Shown here piece by piece: positions 14,860-22,921 of a DNA stretch of 46,003 nucleotides. The stretch spans positions 1 through 46,003 of the forward strand of contig CALMNW010000079.1 of assembly GCA_937872095.1 (NCBI GenBank), read 5' to 3'. Within the stretch, counting starts at the first letter, position 1. Every line of letters starts with the position of its first letter. The position numbers were made by a program, and so were the translations under genes. This DNA comes from an uncultured Verrucomicrobiota bacterium. GTDB taxonomy: Bacteria; Verrucomicrobiota; Kiritimatiellia; CAIQIC01; Lenti-01. The notes under the pieces are model-generated. The model worked only from the letters and a program-made list of their open reading frames with translations, was not told where the DNA came from and ran no database searches.

Positions 14860-15569
14860 GGATCGTCTCCCCCCAGCATGAACCCCACGCCGCGGACGGT
14901 GCGGATCAGGCGCGCGGCTCCGGGGCGTTCGATTTTTTCGCGCAAATGGGAAATGTGCACGTTGATCACCTTGTCCAGCGGCGTCACGCGCCGATTGATT
15001 TTCCAGACTTCGTCGGCCAGCAGATCGCGGGAGACCGGCTGGCCCCGCCATTTCGCCAACAGCACCAGCACGTCGAACTCGCAGGCGGTCAGCGGCAGGA
15101 TCTGGCCCGCCCGCCGCACCCACCGGTTCACCCGGTCGATTTCGAGGTCGGCCACGCGCATGACGTCGGTTTCGAGCTGCTGCACGGCCGAACGCAGCCG
15201 CGTGCGGACCCGCGCCAGCAATTCGGCGAACGCAAACGGCTTGACGACGTAGTCGTCCGCGCCATCCTCGAGGCCCGCCACGCGGTCGAACAAGGTGGCG
15301 CGCGCCGTCGCGATGATGACCGGCATCCGGTAGCCGTTCTGGCGCACCTGCCGCAGCCAGGTCCGGCCGTCGCCGTCCGGCAGATTCAGATCCAGGATGA
15401 TCAGCGCCGGCGTCTCCCGCGCCAGCTGTCGGTCCGCCTCGGCCAGACACGCCGCCGCGGCGACGGCGAAGCCCTCTTCCCGCAATCCGCGCACGAGGCT
15501 CGCCGCCACGTGCGGATCGTCCTCCACCAGAAGCAACCGATTCGAGCGCTTGTCCGGCAATTCCGCCAT
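14856..15569 (-). CDS. OmpR/PhoB-type response regulator
   Basis: A protein of 237 aa from ATG 15569. The longer start at 15626 would read through a perfect palindrome in the promoter region and was rejected. The receiver domain has acidic D17/D18, phospho-acceptor Asp60 (LIILDLNLPDGDG), Thr88 and Lys110 (VVKPF). The C-terminal winged helix has LTACEFDVLVLLA, DKVINVHISHLREKIE and IRTVRGVGFML. It is translationally coupled to the histidine kinase gene and transcribed divergently from a lipoprotein gene, a likely target. Confidence 0.96.
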   Translation of the reverse strand: MAELPDKRSNRLLLVEDDPHVAASLVRGLREEGFAVAAAACLAEADRQLARETPALIILDLNLPDGDGRTWLRQVRQNGYRMPVIIATARATLFDRVAGLEDGADDYVVKPFAFAELLARVRTRLRSAVQQLETDVMRVADLEIDRVNRWVRRAGQILPLTACEFDVLVLLAKWRGQPVSRDLLADEVWKINRRVTPLDKVINVHISHLREKIERPGAARLIRTVRGVGFMLGGDDP

Positions 15570-15612
15570 GCCGCCAATCTGGATTCTCCGCGCGGCAAAA
15601 GCGAGGGGAAAC

Positions 15613-15634
15613 GGAAGGTAAAGCAAACTTTACC
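15613..15634. promoter_or_regulatory. Perfect palindrome between the two-component system and the divergent lipoprotein
   Basis: AAGGTAAAG and CTTTACCTT are perfect 9-bp arms around CAAA. The palindrome is 44 bp upstream of the response regulator and 66 bp upstream of the lipoprotein gene, well placed to control both. Confidence 0.6.
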
Positions 15635-15699
15635 TTTCCGGTTTTGCACGTGGAGCCGGGGCATGGCATCTACAGCCAAAGGCATCGAAAGGAAATCAC

Positions 15700-16620
15700 A
15701 TGGAAAACAACAACGGGACGATTCGTTTTTGGCCGCAGCTGGCGGCCCGGTTTCGCAAGGGCGTGCTGGCGGCGGCGGTATTGCCGCTGGTGTTTGCCGG
15801 CGGGTGCGAAGATCGAGGCAATCCGTATTCTTCCGGCTCCGGGAGCGGCTCTTTCCGGGCCCTGCGTTCCGGCAAAACGACGCTGGGCTATGGCCGGGCA
15901 TCGCATTGGGCGGCCGATCTCGGCCTGCTGAAAGCCGAATTGCGCGCCTGCCGCGAAGCCGGGATCGGCATCTATACCGCCTCGCTGCTCGGCTGGTGGG
16001 GCACGGCCATGCCCGGGGCGACCGACCAGCAAATCCGGGAGCAAACGGAAGCGGCCTACAAGGTGTTGATCGACGAATGCCGTTCGCTCGGCATGATCGC
16101 CTTGATCGACATCCACAACCAGAACAGCGGCAGCCGGAAGTACGGCGAGAGGGGCCGGAAGCTGGACGATCCGGCCGAAGTGGCCTTGATCGATTGGGGC
16201 ATCGATCTGGTGCGCAAACATGGTTCGGGCAACGTCGTGGTGGTTCCTTGCCGCGAAACGAGCGATGCCAGCGGATTGGACATCGAGCGAAAGTGCGTCG
16301 AACGGCTGGATGGATTCCAGCTCTGCGCGAACACGGGGAGCCGCACGTGGCCGGTGCCGGGCTGGGCGGATTACGCCGAGTGGCATCCGTGGTCCGTCGA
16401 CGAGGCCCCGCCTGCCGGAGCCATCGTGGTATCGGACACCGGTTCGATCCTGAGTCAACTGAACGTCGGCGGAGCGCTGGGCCCGGGGCAACCTGAAAAG
16501 GTGCGGCAGTGGATGATGGCCGGCGTGGGCCAGGGCAATCCCGCGCGGGTGTACTACACCCTGTATCCGGGGCCCTTGGACTTGGCCACCATCCAGGCGA
16601 TCGGTTCGGCGGGGCCCTAG
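15700..16620 (+). CDS. Lipoprotein with TIM-barrel (glycoside hydrolase-like) domain
   Basis: A protein of 306 aa with an AAAGGA-type ribosome site. The signal peptide ends in the lipobox VFAGGC with lipid Cys36. The body reads as an alpha/beta barrel: LGYGRASHWAADLGLLKAEL, GIGIYTASLLGWWG, LGMIALIDIHNQNSG, NVVVVPCRETSDASG, WADYAEWHPWS and AIVVSDTGS. The IDIHNQ and PCRE strands are reminiscent of cellulase-type (clan GH-A) barrels, but I do not see a confident pair of catalytic glutamates. The enzyme activity is therefore unassigned. It is divergent from the two-component system across a perfect palindrome. It ends just before a GCCCGG-type repeat. Confidence 0.7.
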   Translation: MENNNGTIRFWPQLAARFRKGVLAAAVLPLVFAGGCEDRGNPYSSGSGSGSFRALRSGKTTLGYGRASHWAADLGLLKAELRACREAGIGIYTASLLGWWGTAMPGATDQQIREQTEAAYKVLIDECRSLGMIALIDIHNQNSGSRKYGERGRKLDDPAEVALIDWGIDLVRKHGSGNVVVVPCRETSDASGLDIERKCVERLDGFQLCANTGSRTWPVPGWADYAEWHPWSVDEAPPAGAIVVSDTGSILSQLNVGGALGPGQPEKVRQWMMAGVGQGNPARVYYTLYPGPLDLATIQAIGSAGP

Positions 16621-16722
16621 CCGAGACGCTCGCATCCAGGCCCGCGGCGAGCCCGGGGCCTGGGTGCGAGAGAAGGGTTTTGGATTTCGGTCTTGTCCGC
16701 CGACGTCTTGGCGAAGGCGGAA

Positions 16723-16744
16723 GGCCCGGGCGTTGACCGAGCGG
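16723..16744. repeat. GCCCGG-N7-CCGAGC palindromic repeat, copy 3
   Basis: One base differs from the other copies (CCGAGCGG for CCGGGCGG). It lies 1 bp after the hydrolase stop codon on the minus strand. Confidence 0.8.
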
Positions 16745-16745
16745 C

Positions 16746-17633
16746 TCAATGCCTGGAAACGAAGTCGGCGATGAGGGAATTGAGCTTGTCGGGGATTTCG
16801 AGCATGTAGAAATGGCTGACGCCGGGAACTTCGTGGTATTCGACCTGCGGGAAGATGCGGGCGAAATCGTCGCGGTAGGTCGGGGGCAACTGGTAGGCGG
16901 GGGAAAAGACCGCCAGGCAGGGGAGGTCGACCGTGCGGGGCTGGAAGAATTTCCAGTCCGCGCCGACGCCGGCGATCATGGCCTGGCCGATGGAGAGCGG
17001 CACGGCGCGGCTGGCCTGCAGGATTTCCTCCCGCAACGCGGCGGGGGTGTCGGGCAGGAAGAGCATTTGGAGGAAGCTTTCGCGGGCGGCTTCGTTGGTC
17101 ATCATGCCGGCGAAGGCGGCGTTTTCCTGCCGGAACTTTTCGGGGCCGTCGGGGCCGGGGGCGACTTCGAAATGGGCGCCGTCGATGGCGGCGAGGCCGA
17201 GGCAGCGTTCCGGATGTTTGGCGGCGAAAACTTCGACGACGGCGAACCCCATGCTGTGGCCGAAGAGAAAGGCTTGATCGACGTGTTCGGCATCCAGCAC
17301 GGCGCGGACGGAATCGGCGAACAGCTCCATGGCGTAGGGCACGCCTTCGCGGCGGCTGCTTTGGCCGTTGCCGGGGAGATCGAGGCCGATGCAGCGGTAT
17401 CCGGGGAAGGCGTCGAGCTGGTTTTTCCAGACCTGTAGGTTGCCGGTCCAGCCGTGGATGAACACGAGCGTGCGGGGACCGTCGCCGTGGACTTCGTAGT
17501 GGATTTCATGCTCGCCGAATGGGAGGCGCCGGGCGATTTGCGCCGCGGGCGTTTCCGCGCGGTCGGGGCGGGTGCAAGCGGAAACGGCGAAGATCAGGGA
17601 AAAGAGCAGGGCAAGAGGCTGGATGGTTTTCAT
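16746..17633 (-). CDS. Lipoprotein alpha/beta hydrolase
   Basis: A protein of 295 aa from ATG 17633, with AAAGGA six bases upstream. The longer frame encodes only repeat-derived sequence (RPVNARA). The signal peptide ends in FAVSAC with lipid Cys20. The alpha/beta-hydrolase fold shows the oxyanion motif FIHGWTGN (58-65), DLPGNGQS (85-92), nucleophile Ser127 in FGHSMGF, and His in PGVSHFYM near the C-terminus. It is likely an esterase or lactonase anchored in the envelope; the substrate is unknown. It stands alone between repeats. Confidence 0.9.
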   Translation of the reverse strand: MKTIQPLALLFSLIFAVSACTRPDRAETPAAQIARRLPFGEHEIHYEVHGDGPRTLVFIHGWTGNLQVWKNQLDAFPGYRCIGLDLPGNGQSSRREGVPYAMELFADSVRAVLDAEHVDQAFLFGHSMGFAVVEVFAAKHPERCLGLAAIDGAHFEVAPGPDGPEKFRQENAAFAGMMTNEAARESFLQMLFLPDTPAALREEILQASRAVPLSIGQAMIAGVGADWKFFQPRTVDLPCLAVFSPAYQLPPTYRDDFARIFPQVEYHEVPGVSHFYMLEIPDKLNSLIADFVSRH

Positions 17634-17768
17634 GGGGATTCCTTTCAAGATCGAGGAACTTATCGCTCGCCAAGAACGCAAAGGAGCGTATGGCGCGGCG
17701 GAAACTTCTTGGCGGGCCATGCCTTTGGCATGGCAAGCTTGGCGTGAGAAGGGATATGGATTTGTTTG

Positions 17769-17790
17769 GGCCCGGGCGTTGACCGGGCGG
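17769..17790. repeat. GCCCGG-N7-CCGGGC palindromic repeat, copy 4
   Basis: Identical core to copies 1 and 2. It lies 33 bp downstream of the minus-strand AraC-type gene. Confidence 0.85.
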
Positions 17791-17802
17791 CACAAACGGA
17801 TC

Positions 17803-17823
17803 GGTCGTCTCGGCGAGACGACC
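17803..17823. repeat. Palindrome GGTCGTCTCG-G-CGAGACGACC
   Basis: Perfect 10-bp arms around one G, immediately followed by CTACC. It resembles one half of the MITE-like element at 13559-13629 and abuts the AraC-type stop codon. Confidence 0.75.
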
Positions 17824-18825
17824 CTACCTCTGGAGGGTGCCGCTCTTGGGGGCTTTCTTCTGGGAAGGATGCGGGGTGGCCGCGGTCGGCTTGCGGGCGG
17901 GCTTGGCCTTCGCCTTGTTCACGGGGCGGACGGGCCGGCCTTCCATGTAGCCGCGATAGCCGACGGGTTCGAGCTGGAAGCGCGGCGCGTCGTCGTCGGC
18001 CCAGGCGTAGCCGTAGAGTTCGGGCTGGTAGGTCTTCATGACGTCCCAGAGGGAGAAGATGGCCTGCTCGAAGTTCTTTTCGTCGAAGGGCGGGCCCTGG
18101 AAGACCATCATGGTGCAGGGCGGCAGGTCGATCAGCTCGAAGCCGGCCGGGACGGGGCCGGCGTAATCGGCGGGAACTTCGACGCCCTGGGCGTAGACGG
18201 ACGTGCCGCGGCGCCGGAGGCGCTTGGGCAGCCACAGGCCCATGGGTTCGTGGATGGCGGCTTTGATCTGACCGAGCTGCGCGTAGACTTCGCAGCCGAC
18301 TTCTTCACAGTACTCGAAGTAGTGCGTGGCTTTCTTGCCGCGTTTGAGAATCATCTTGCGCGCGGGGCGGTCGACGATCTGGACGAAGACGACCTGGGAC
18401 TGGGGCTGGGCGGGTTTGGCTTTCATGGGGGCGGTTCCTTTCGGGGCGGGCGGGTAGTAGCTGCGCATCCGGTCCGGCATGAACAGGACGACGGACGGCT
18501 TTTTCCGGCGATATTGGCGCGGGGAAATCCCGAACTGGCGGGTGAACGCGCGCGTGAAGCCTTCGTGGGAATCGAAGACGAAGTCGAACGCGACGTCGAT
18601 CACCTTGCGGGGCTCGCCGCAGAGCTTGTCCGCGGCGGCGGACAGGCGGAGCTGGCGGACGTACTCGAAGGGCGCGCGGCCGACGACTTCCTTGAAGAGG
18701 CGGGCGGCGTGCCACGGCGAGTAGCGGGCGGCGCGGGCGAGCTGGGCGAGGGTGATGGGTTCGGATCGATGAGCTTCGATAAAGCTCTGCATCCGTTTCA
18801 CCGCCTTGATCTGTTCCGCATCCAT
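17824..18825 (-). CDS. AraC-family regulator with GyrI-like ligand-binding domain
   Basis: A protein of 333 aa from ATG 18825 with a GAAGGA site. The two AraC helix-turn-helices are at residues 10-105 (PITLAQLARAARYSPWHAARLFKEVVG and VIDVAFDFVFDSHEGFTRAFTRQFGISPRQYR). After a linker, a GyrI-like small-molecule domain covers about 143-300 (VVFVQIVDRPARKMILKRGKKATHYFEYCEEVGCE). The last 30 residues are basic and low-complexity (NKAKAKPARKPTA). Such proteins activate genes in response to small ligands. No target is adjacent, so it may control the upstream gene pair or itself. Confidence 0.92.
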   Translation of the reverse strand: MDAEQIKAVKRMQSFIEAHRSEPITLAQLARAARYSPWHAARLFKEVVGRAPFEYVRQLRLSAAADKLCGEPRKVIDVAFDFVFDSHEGFTRAFTRQFGISPRQYRRKKPSVVLFMPDRMRSYYPPAPKGTAPMKAKPAQPQSQVVFVQIVDRPARKMILKRGKKATHYFEYCEEVGCEVYAQLGQIKAAIHEPMGLWLPKRLRRRGTSVYAQGVEVPADYAGPVPAGFELIDLPPCTMMVFQGPPFDEKNFEQAIFSLWDVMKTYQPELYGYAWADDDAPRFQLEPVGYRGYMEGRPVRPVNKAKAKPARKPTAATPHPSQKKAPKSGTLQR

Positions 18826-18965
18826 CGGGGATTTCCTTCGTTGTGCCGCCAGTACACCACGGGTTCGGCGCGGTTTCTTGACCGGGCTTGCGAAAATAGC
18901 AGAAATCGGAAAACCGGGAAACCGGCTCTCGCCAAGCGCGCCCAGATCGCGGAGAAGCGGTCCGG

Positions 18966-19451
18966 TTATTTCGGGCGCCGGCGGTTCGGGCGGACGGATT
19001 TCCGCATGCGGAGGCCGTGGAGGCCGGGGCCGTAGTAGTCGGGCAGGGGCCGGGCGGGACGGAATCCCAGGCGGAGATAGAGCCGCTGGGCGGCGGGATT
19101 CGGCACGCGGACTTCGAGGCTGAGGGTTCGCGCGCCGCGCCGGCGGAGCCGGCGGAGGACGTCCTGCGCCAGCCGGGCGCCCAGGCCGCGGCCGCGGAAA
19201 TCGGGATGGACCGACAGGGCGTAGAGGCGCCCGGAGCGCTGCCGCGGTCCGTGGCGGCGCAGGAGGCCCACGGCCCAGCCGGCGATGGTGGCGCCCTCGC
19301 GGGCGAACCGGACGCACGCCCGCGGATTCTCCAGAAGGTCGCGGATCTGGCGGGCGTGGAAGCGCTCGCCCGGATGCCGGAAGCACACGGTTTCGAGGCG
19401 GACGAGCTGCTTCAAGTCCTCGGGCGAGGACGTGCCGCGAACGAGCTTCAT
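18966..19451 (-). CDS. GNAT family N-acetyltransferase (RimI-like)
   Basis: A protein of 161 aa. The start at 19451 overlaps the upstream DUF2156 stop (ATGA). It has GNAT motifs: a central strand and acetyl-CoA loop LYALSVHPDFRGRGLGARLAQDVL (Q/RxxGxG/A-like), followed by LSLEVRVPNPAAQRLYLRLGFRPARPLPDYY, typical of RimI-type enzymes that acetylate protein N-termini or amines. The C-terminus is basic (RPNRRRPK). Confidence 0.9.
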   Translation of the reverse strand: MKLVRGTSSPEDLKQLVRLETVCFRHPGERFHARQIRDLLENPRACVRFAREGATIAGWAVGLLRRHGPRQRSGRLYALSVHPDFRGRGLGARLAQDVLRRLRRRGARTLSLEVRVPNPAAQRLYLRLGFRPARPLPDYYGPGLHGLRMRKSVRPNRRRPK

Positions 19452-20482
19452 AGGCAAAGCGCCGCGGGAGCCGCGGCCGCCGCGAGGGGCGCGGGCGCGA
19501 GAACGGCGGGCCGGGTCAGGCAATACTTGTTCTGGCGCCGGATGGGCCGGTAGGCTTCTTTGGTGAACCGCAGCGAAGGCATGCCGCAGTCGTCGCCGGC
19601 GTTGCACTCGGGGAAATCGGCCCAGCATTGGCGGCAGAATTCGGCGAAGATGTATTGCGGCGCGCCCACGAAGTCCGGATGCGTCTTCTCGATCAGGATG
19701 GAAGCCTGGCGGGACGTCAGCGCCTCGCCCAAGGTGAAGCCGACGAGTTCGTCGCCGACGAACAGCGCCAGCCCCTTCAGGCCGAGGACGTCCATGTAGT
19801 CGATGGCGAATTCGCAGGCGGCGACTTCGCGGCGCCGGAGCACGCCCGGGCTGGTGGATTCGGCGGAGGGCGGTTCGCCCGCGAATTTTTCCTCCGCCCG
19901 CTTCTGCCAGCGGAACAGCAAGGACACGCAGGCCTGGCGATGTTCCGGGCGCAGCGGTTCCGTGCGGTGGTCGGGAAAGCGCCGCATGAAGCGCGCGCGG
20001 GCGCTGCGCTTGGCTTGCAGGGGGCCGCCGGCGAGATCGATCATGCGGGCCATGTCGTAGACGTAGTCGGCGCTCATCGGGGCGACGTCCAGATCGAAGC
20101 CGGGGGCCGCGCGCATCCGGGCCAGCAGGGGCTCCGAGACGTACTCGATGCGCGAATGGCTGCGGTCGCTGCAGCGGTCGTTGTAGGCGTCCATGACGGC
20201 GAAGCATTCGCGGAGAGCCAGCGCCATGTCGTCCGCGGTCGCGCCGGGCTCCGGCAGCGGGGGGGACAGCAGGGTCAGGTCGCCGGTGCCGTTGGCGAAG
20301 ACGCACAAATGGCGGTGGATCTGCTGCCAATACAGCTTGAGGCTGGCGCTCCAGATGAACGTGCAGGCGAAGGAGCAGTCCGAAATCGGATCGGCTTGCC
20401 GGGAGAAGATGTCGTGGAGCAGCGGTCTGTCGGACAGACGGAGGGGAACCAGGCCCGCGAGCGGGCCGTCGTTTACATTCAT
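19448..20482 (-). CDS. DUF2156 (phosphatidylglycerol lysyltransferase C-terminal-like) protein
   Basis: A protein of 344 aa. The start at 20482 was chosen from the DUF2156-like opening (LRLSDRPLLHDIFSRQADPISDCSFACTFIWS). It has a tandem GNAT-like fold: first half 15-150, second half 160-320 (FMRRFPDHRTEPLRPEHRQACVSLLFRWQ, FVGDELVGFTLGE, LIEKTHPDFVGAPQYIFAEFC and NAGDDCGMPSLRFTKEAYRPIRRQNKYCL). DUF2156 proteins are related to the catalytic domain of MprF; the substrate is unknown. It is co-translated with the GNAT gene. No ribosome site is obvious. Confidence 0.85.
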   Translation of the reverse strand: MNVNDGPLAGLVPLRLSDRPLLHDIFSRQADPISDCSFACTFIWSASLKLYWQQIHRHLCVFANGTGDLTLLSPPLPEPGATADDMALALRECFAVMDAYNDRCSDRSHSRIEYVSEPLLARMRAAPGFDLDVAPMSADYVYDMARMIDLAGGPLQAKRSARARFMRRFPDHRTEPLRPEHRQACVSLLFRWQKRAEEKFAGEPPSAESTSPGVLRRREVAACEFAIDYMDVLGLKGLALFVGDELVGFTLGEALTSRQASILIEKTHPDFVGAPQYIFAEFCRQCWADFPECNAGDDCGMPSLRFTKEAYRPIRRQNKYCLTRPAVLAPAPLAAAAAPAALCL

Positions 20483-20692
20483 GGATGCCGGGGCTTCCAA
20501 CCTCCGCTTGGAATTCTGCCGGAACCGCCGGCGCCGGTCGCTCTGCGGAAGACCTCTGGATGGCTCGTTCCGAAAATCCGACGACCGGAATTTCCAATGA
20601 GCGCGGAAAGTACCACGTGCCGGAAAAAAGAAAACACCAAAATGTGGGCGGGTCCGGCCGGCCCAATCCGGCCGGGCGGCGGCGCCTCCGCC

Positions 20693-20713
20693 GGCCGTTG
20701 CGCGGCAACGGCC
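20693..20713 (-). terminator. Hairpin directly after parC
   Basis: GGCCGTTG and CAACGGCC are perfect 8-bp arms around five bases, starting at the parC stop codon. More GC-rich palindromes follow, and a T run appears only about 80 bp later, so termination efficiency is doubtful. Confidence 0.4.
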
Positions 20714-22782
20714 TAATCCAGGAAGGCGCCCTTGGGGCCGGCCTTGACGTCCCAGTTGCGGGGCTTCTGGGTTTCGATGGAGACGATGCGCTTGGTGGTG
20801 ATCTGGATGCCGCGGGTCTTGGGGGTGCGGACGGCGACCTTCTTGGGGTCGAACTCCTGCTGGTGGATCTGCTGGCCCTTGCGGGGGGCGTACTTCACGT
20901 AGAGGGTCGCGGGCTGGTTGTCGGCGAAGAACAGGGCCTGGCCGGTCTCGCCCTCGGGGATGCAGGCGTAGTCCTTGTTCTGGATGACGCCGCCGAACGC
21001 GAAGCGCTTGAGATGCGTGATGCCGTCGGATTCGTAGACGAGGGTCATGACGCGGTCGCGGTCGTAGATGGCGGCGTAGACGAGGTTCTTGTCCACGAAC
21101 AGTTTTTCCGGCGGCGGGACGACGCGGTAGCGGCAGTCGTCCCAGACGAGGATGATCTTGTCGTAGGACGAGCAGTGGAAGAGGGGCTCGCCGGAAAGAT
21201 CGTAGCCGAGATAGCCCTTTTCCTTGTCGTGGACGAGAGTGAACTCCCGGGAGGTGAGCTCGCGCATCTCGAGGACGTCGAACTTGGCTTCCTTGGTCTT
21301 GCGTTCCCAGTCGCCGGCGTAGTCCCGCAGGAGGTTTTTCAGGTATTTGATCGCGTAGGCGACGACGTCGGTGAGGTTCTTTTCGACGGCGTCGAAGTCG
21401 GCGAGGAGGTCGTCTTCCTCCTTGCGGGACTTGTTGATGTCGTAGAGCGAAATGCGCCGGATGGGGATGGCCAGCAGCATGTCGAGGTCGGCGCCGGTGA
21501 CGTCGCGGCGGAGCTGGTCGCGGTAGGGGGCGAGGCCGTCGAGGATGGCTTGGCGGACTTCGGGGGCCGTCTTGCATTCCTCGATGCGCTTGTAGATGCG
21601 GTGCACGATGAACAGCCGCACGAGGGAGGCGGCCTGGAGGGCTTCGTCGATCTTCTTGCGCTCGATCTGGAGTTCCTTGCGCAACAGCTCGACGAGGCGC
21701 TTGGTGTTGTGGCGCAGGACGTCGTGGACGGACATCTCGACGGGGCGCTGCTCCTTGATGACGATGGGGCGCAGGGAAAGGGACACTTCGCACTGGGTGA
21801 AGGCGTAGAGGGCCTGGATGGCTTGCGCCACGTCGGCGTCGGCCTGCAGGGCGATTTCGATTTCGACCTTGCCGGCGGTGTAGTCGCGGATGGCCTTGGT
21901 CTTGAGCTTGCCCTTCTTGGCGGCGTCCTCGATGGAGGCGATGAGGGTTTCGGTGGTGACGCCGTAGGGCAGTTCGCGGACGACGAGCGTGGCCTCGTCC
22001 TTCTGGTCGATCACGGCGCGGAGGCGGACCTTGCCGCGGCCCTCGTCGTATTCGCGGGCGTCGATCAGGCCGCCCTGGAGGAAGTCGGGCACGAGCTTGA
22101 AGGACTTCTTCTGGAGGATGGCGATCTGCGCCTGGAGCAGTTCGCCGAAATTGTGCGGCAGGATGCGCGTGGAAAGGCCGACGGCGATGCCTTCCGCGCC
22201 GAGCATCAGCAGCAGCGGCAGCTTGGCGGGCAGCACGACGGGTTCCTTGTTGCGCCCGTCGTAGGAGGGGATGAATTCGGTGAGGTCGGGGTTGAAGAGC
22301 TGCGTGGCGGCGAGATCCGTCAGGCGGCACTCGATGTAGCGCGGGGCGGCGGCCGGGTCGCCGGTGTGGATGTTGCCGAAGTTGCCCTGGCCCTCGATGA
22401 GGTAGCCGCGGTTGACCAGCGTGACCAGCGCGTCGCCGATGGACGCGTCGCCATGCGGGTGGTACTGCATGGTGTGGCCGACGATGTTGGCGACCTTGAT
22501 GAAGCGGCCGTCGTCCTTTTCGTACAGCGCGTGGAGAATGCGGCGCTGGACGGGCTTGAGGCCGTCGTTCAGTTCGGGAATGGCGCGGTCGCGGATGACG
22601 TAGGACGCGTATTGCAGGAAGTTGCTGTCCATCAGATGATGGAGCGGGCCCTCGCCGAGATCCTTGCCGTCGAGATGCGCCGGCGGCTCGACGGCGGCCG
22701 GCGCTTTGGCGGCGCCCTTGGCGGGGCGCGGGGCGTCCTCGGAGTCGTCGTCGAACAGAGATGGTTGTTGGCTGTCGGTCAT
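20713..22782 (-). CDS. parC: DNA topoisomerase IV subunit A-like (ParC)
   Basis: A protein of 689 aa. After a charged N-terminal tail (1-45) comes the GyrA/ParC breakage-reunion domain: FLQYASYVIRDRAIPELNDGLKPVQRRILHAL, YHPHGDASIGDALV, GNFGNIHTGDPAAAPRYIECRLT with the catalytic Tyr in PRYIECRLT, and the coiled-coil and connector regions. The C-terminal part has only a short, degenerate set of pinwheel blades, so the protein is shorter than typical GyrA, as in ParC-like subunits. No ParE gene is next to it. It decatenates chromosomes in concert with ParE. Promoter at 22801-22829. Confidence 0.92.
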   Translation of the reverse strand: MTDSQQPSLFDDDSEDAPRPAKGAAKAPAAVEPPAHLDGKDLGEGPLHHLMDSNFLQYASYVIRDRAIPELNDGLKPVQRRILHALYEKDDGRFIKVANIVGHTMQYHPHGDASIGDALVTLVNRGYLIEGQGNFGNIHTGDPAAAPRYIECRLTDLAATQLFNPDLTEFIPSYDGRNKEPVVLPAKLPLLLMLGAEGIAVGLSTRILPHNFGELLQAQIAILQKKSFKLVPDFLQGGLIDAREYDEGRGKVRLRAVIDQKDEATLVVRELPYGVTTETLIASIEDAAKKGKLKTKAIRDYTAGKVEIEIALQADADVAQAIQALYAFTQCEVSLSLRPIVIKEQRPVEMSVHDVLRHNTKRLVELLRKELQIERKKIDEALQAASLVRLFIVHRIYKRIEECKTAPEVRQAILDGLAPYRDQLRRDVTGADLDMLLAIPIRRISLYDINKSRKEEDDLLADFDAVEKNLTDVVAYAIKYLKNLLRDYAGDWERKTKEAKFDVLEMRELTSREFTLVHDKEKGYLGYDLSGEPLFHCSSYDKIILVWDDCRYRVVPPPEKLFVDKNLVYAAIYDRDRVMTLVYESDGITHLKRFAFGGVIQNKDYACIPEGETGQALFFADNQPATLYVKYAPRKGQQIHQQEFDPKKVAVRTPKTRGIQITTKRIVSIETQKPRNWDVKAGPKGAFLD

Positions 22783-22800
22783 GGTGGGTGACGGGGGGGG

Positions 22801-22829
22801 AATATACCCGGAGGGCGGGGAGGGGACAA
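22801..22829 (-). promoter_or_regulatory. Putative promoter of parC
   Basis: On the minus strand TTGTCC and TATATT are separated by 17 bp, with the -10 box ending 18 bp upstream of the start codon. The mRNA leader would be very short, with no Shine-Dalgarno motif. Confidence 0.55.
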
Positions 22830-22921
22830 TTAAGAATTCAGAATGAAGAATTCAGAGGGGGCCTGGGCGGCAAAAGTTGAAACTGGATTTTGCAGGGCGG
22901 GGCGGGCAGTATGGCGGCCGC

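Noticed and set aside
15570-15626. Upstream start for the response regulator
   Set aside because: It would begin inside the perfect palindrome and lacks a ribosome site, and the receiver domain begins right after the internal ATG at 15569.
17634-17795. N-terminal extension of the hydrolase (RPVNARAQTNP...)
   Set aside because: The extension is coded by the GCCCGG-type repeat and spacer, and a proper lipoprotein signal with ribosome site starts at 17633.
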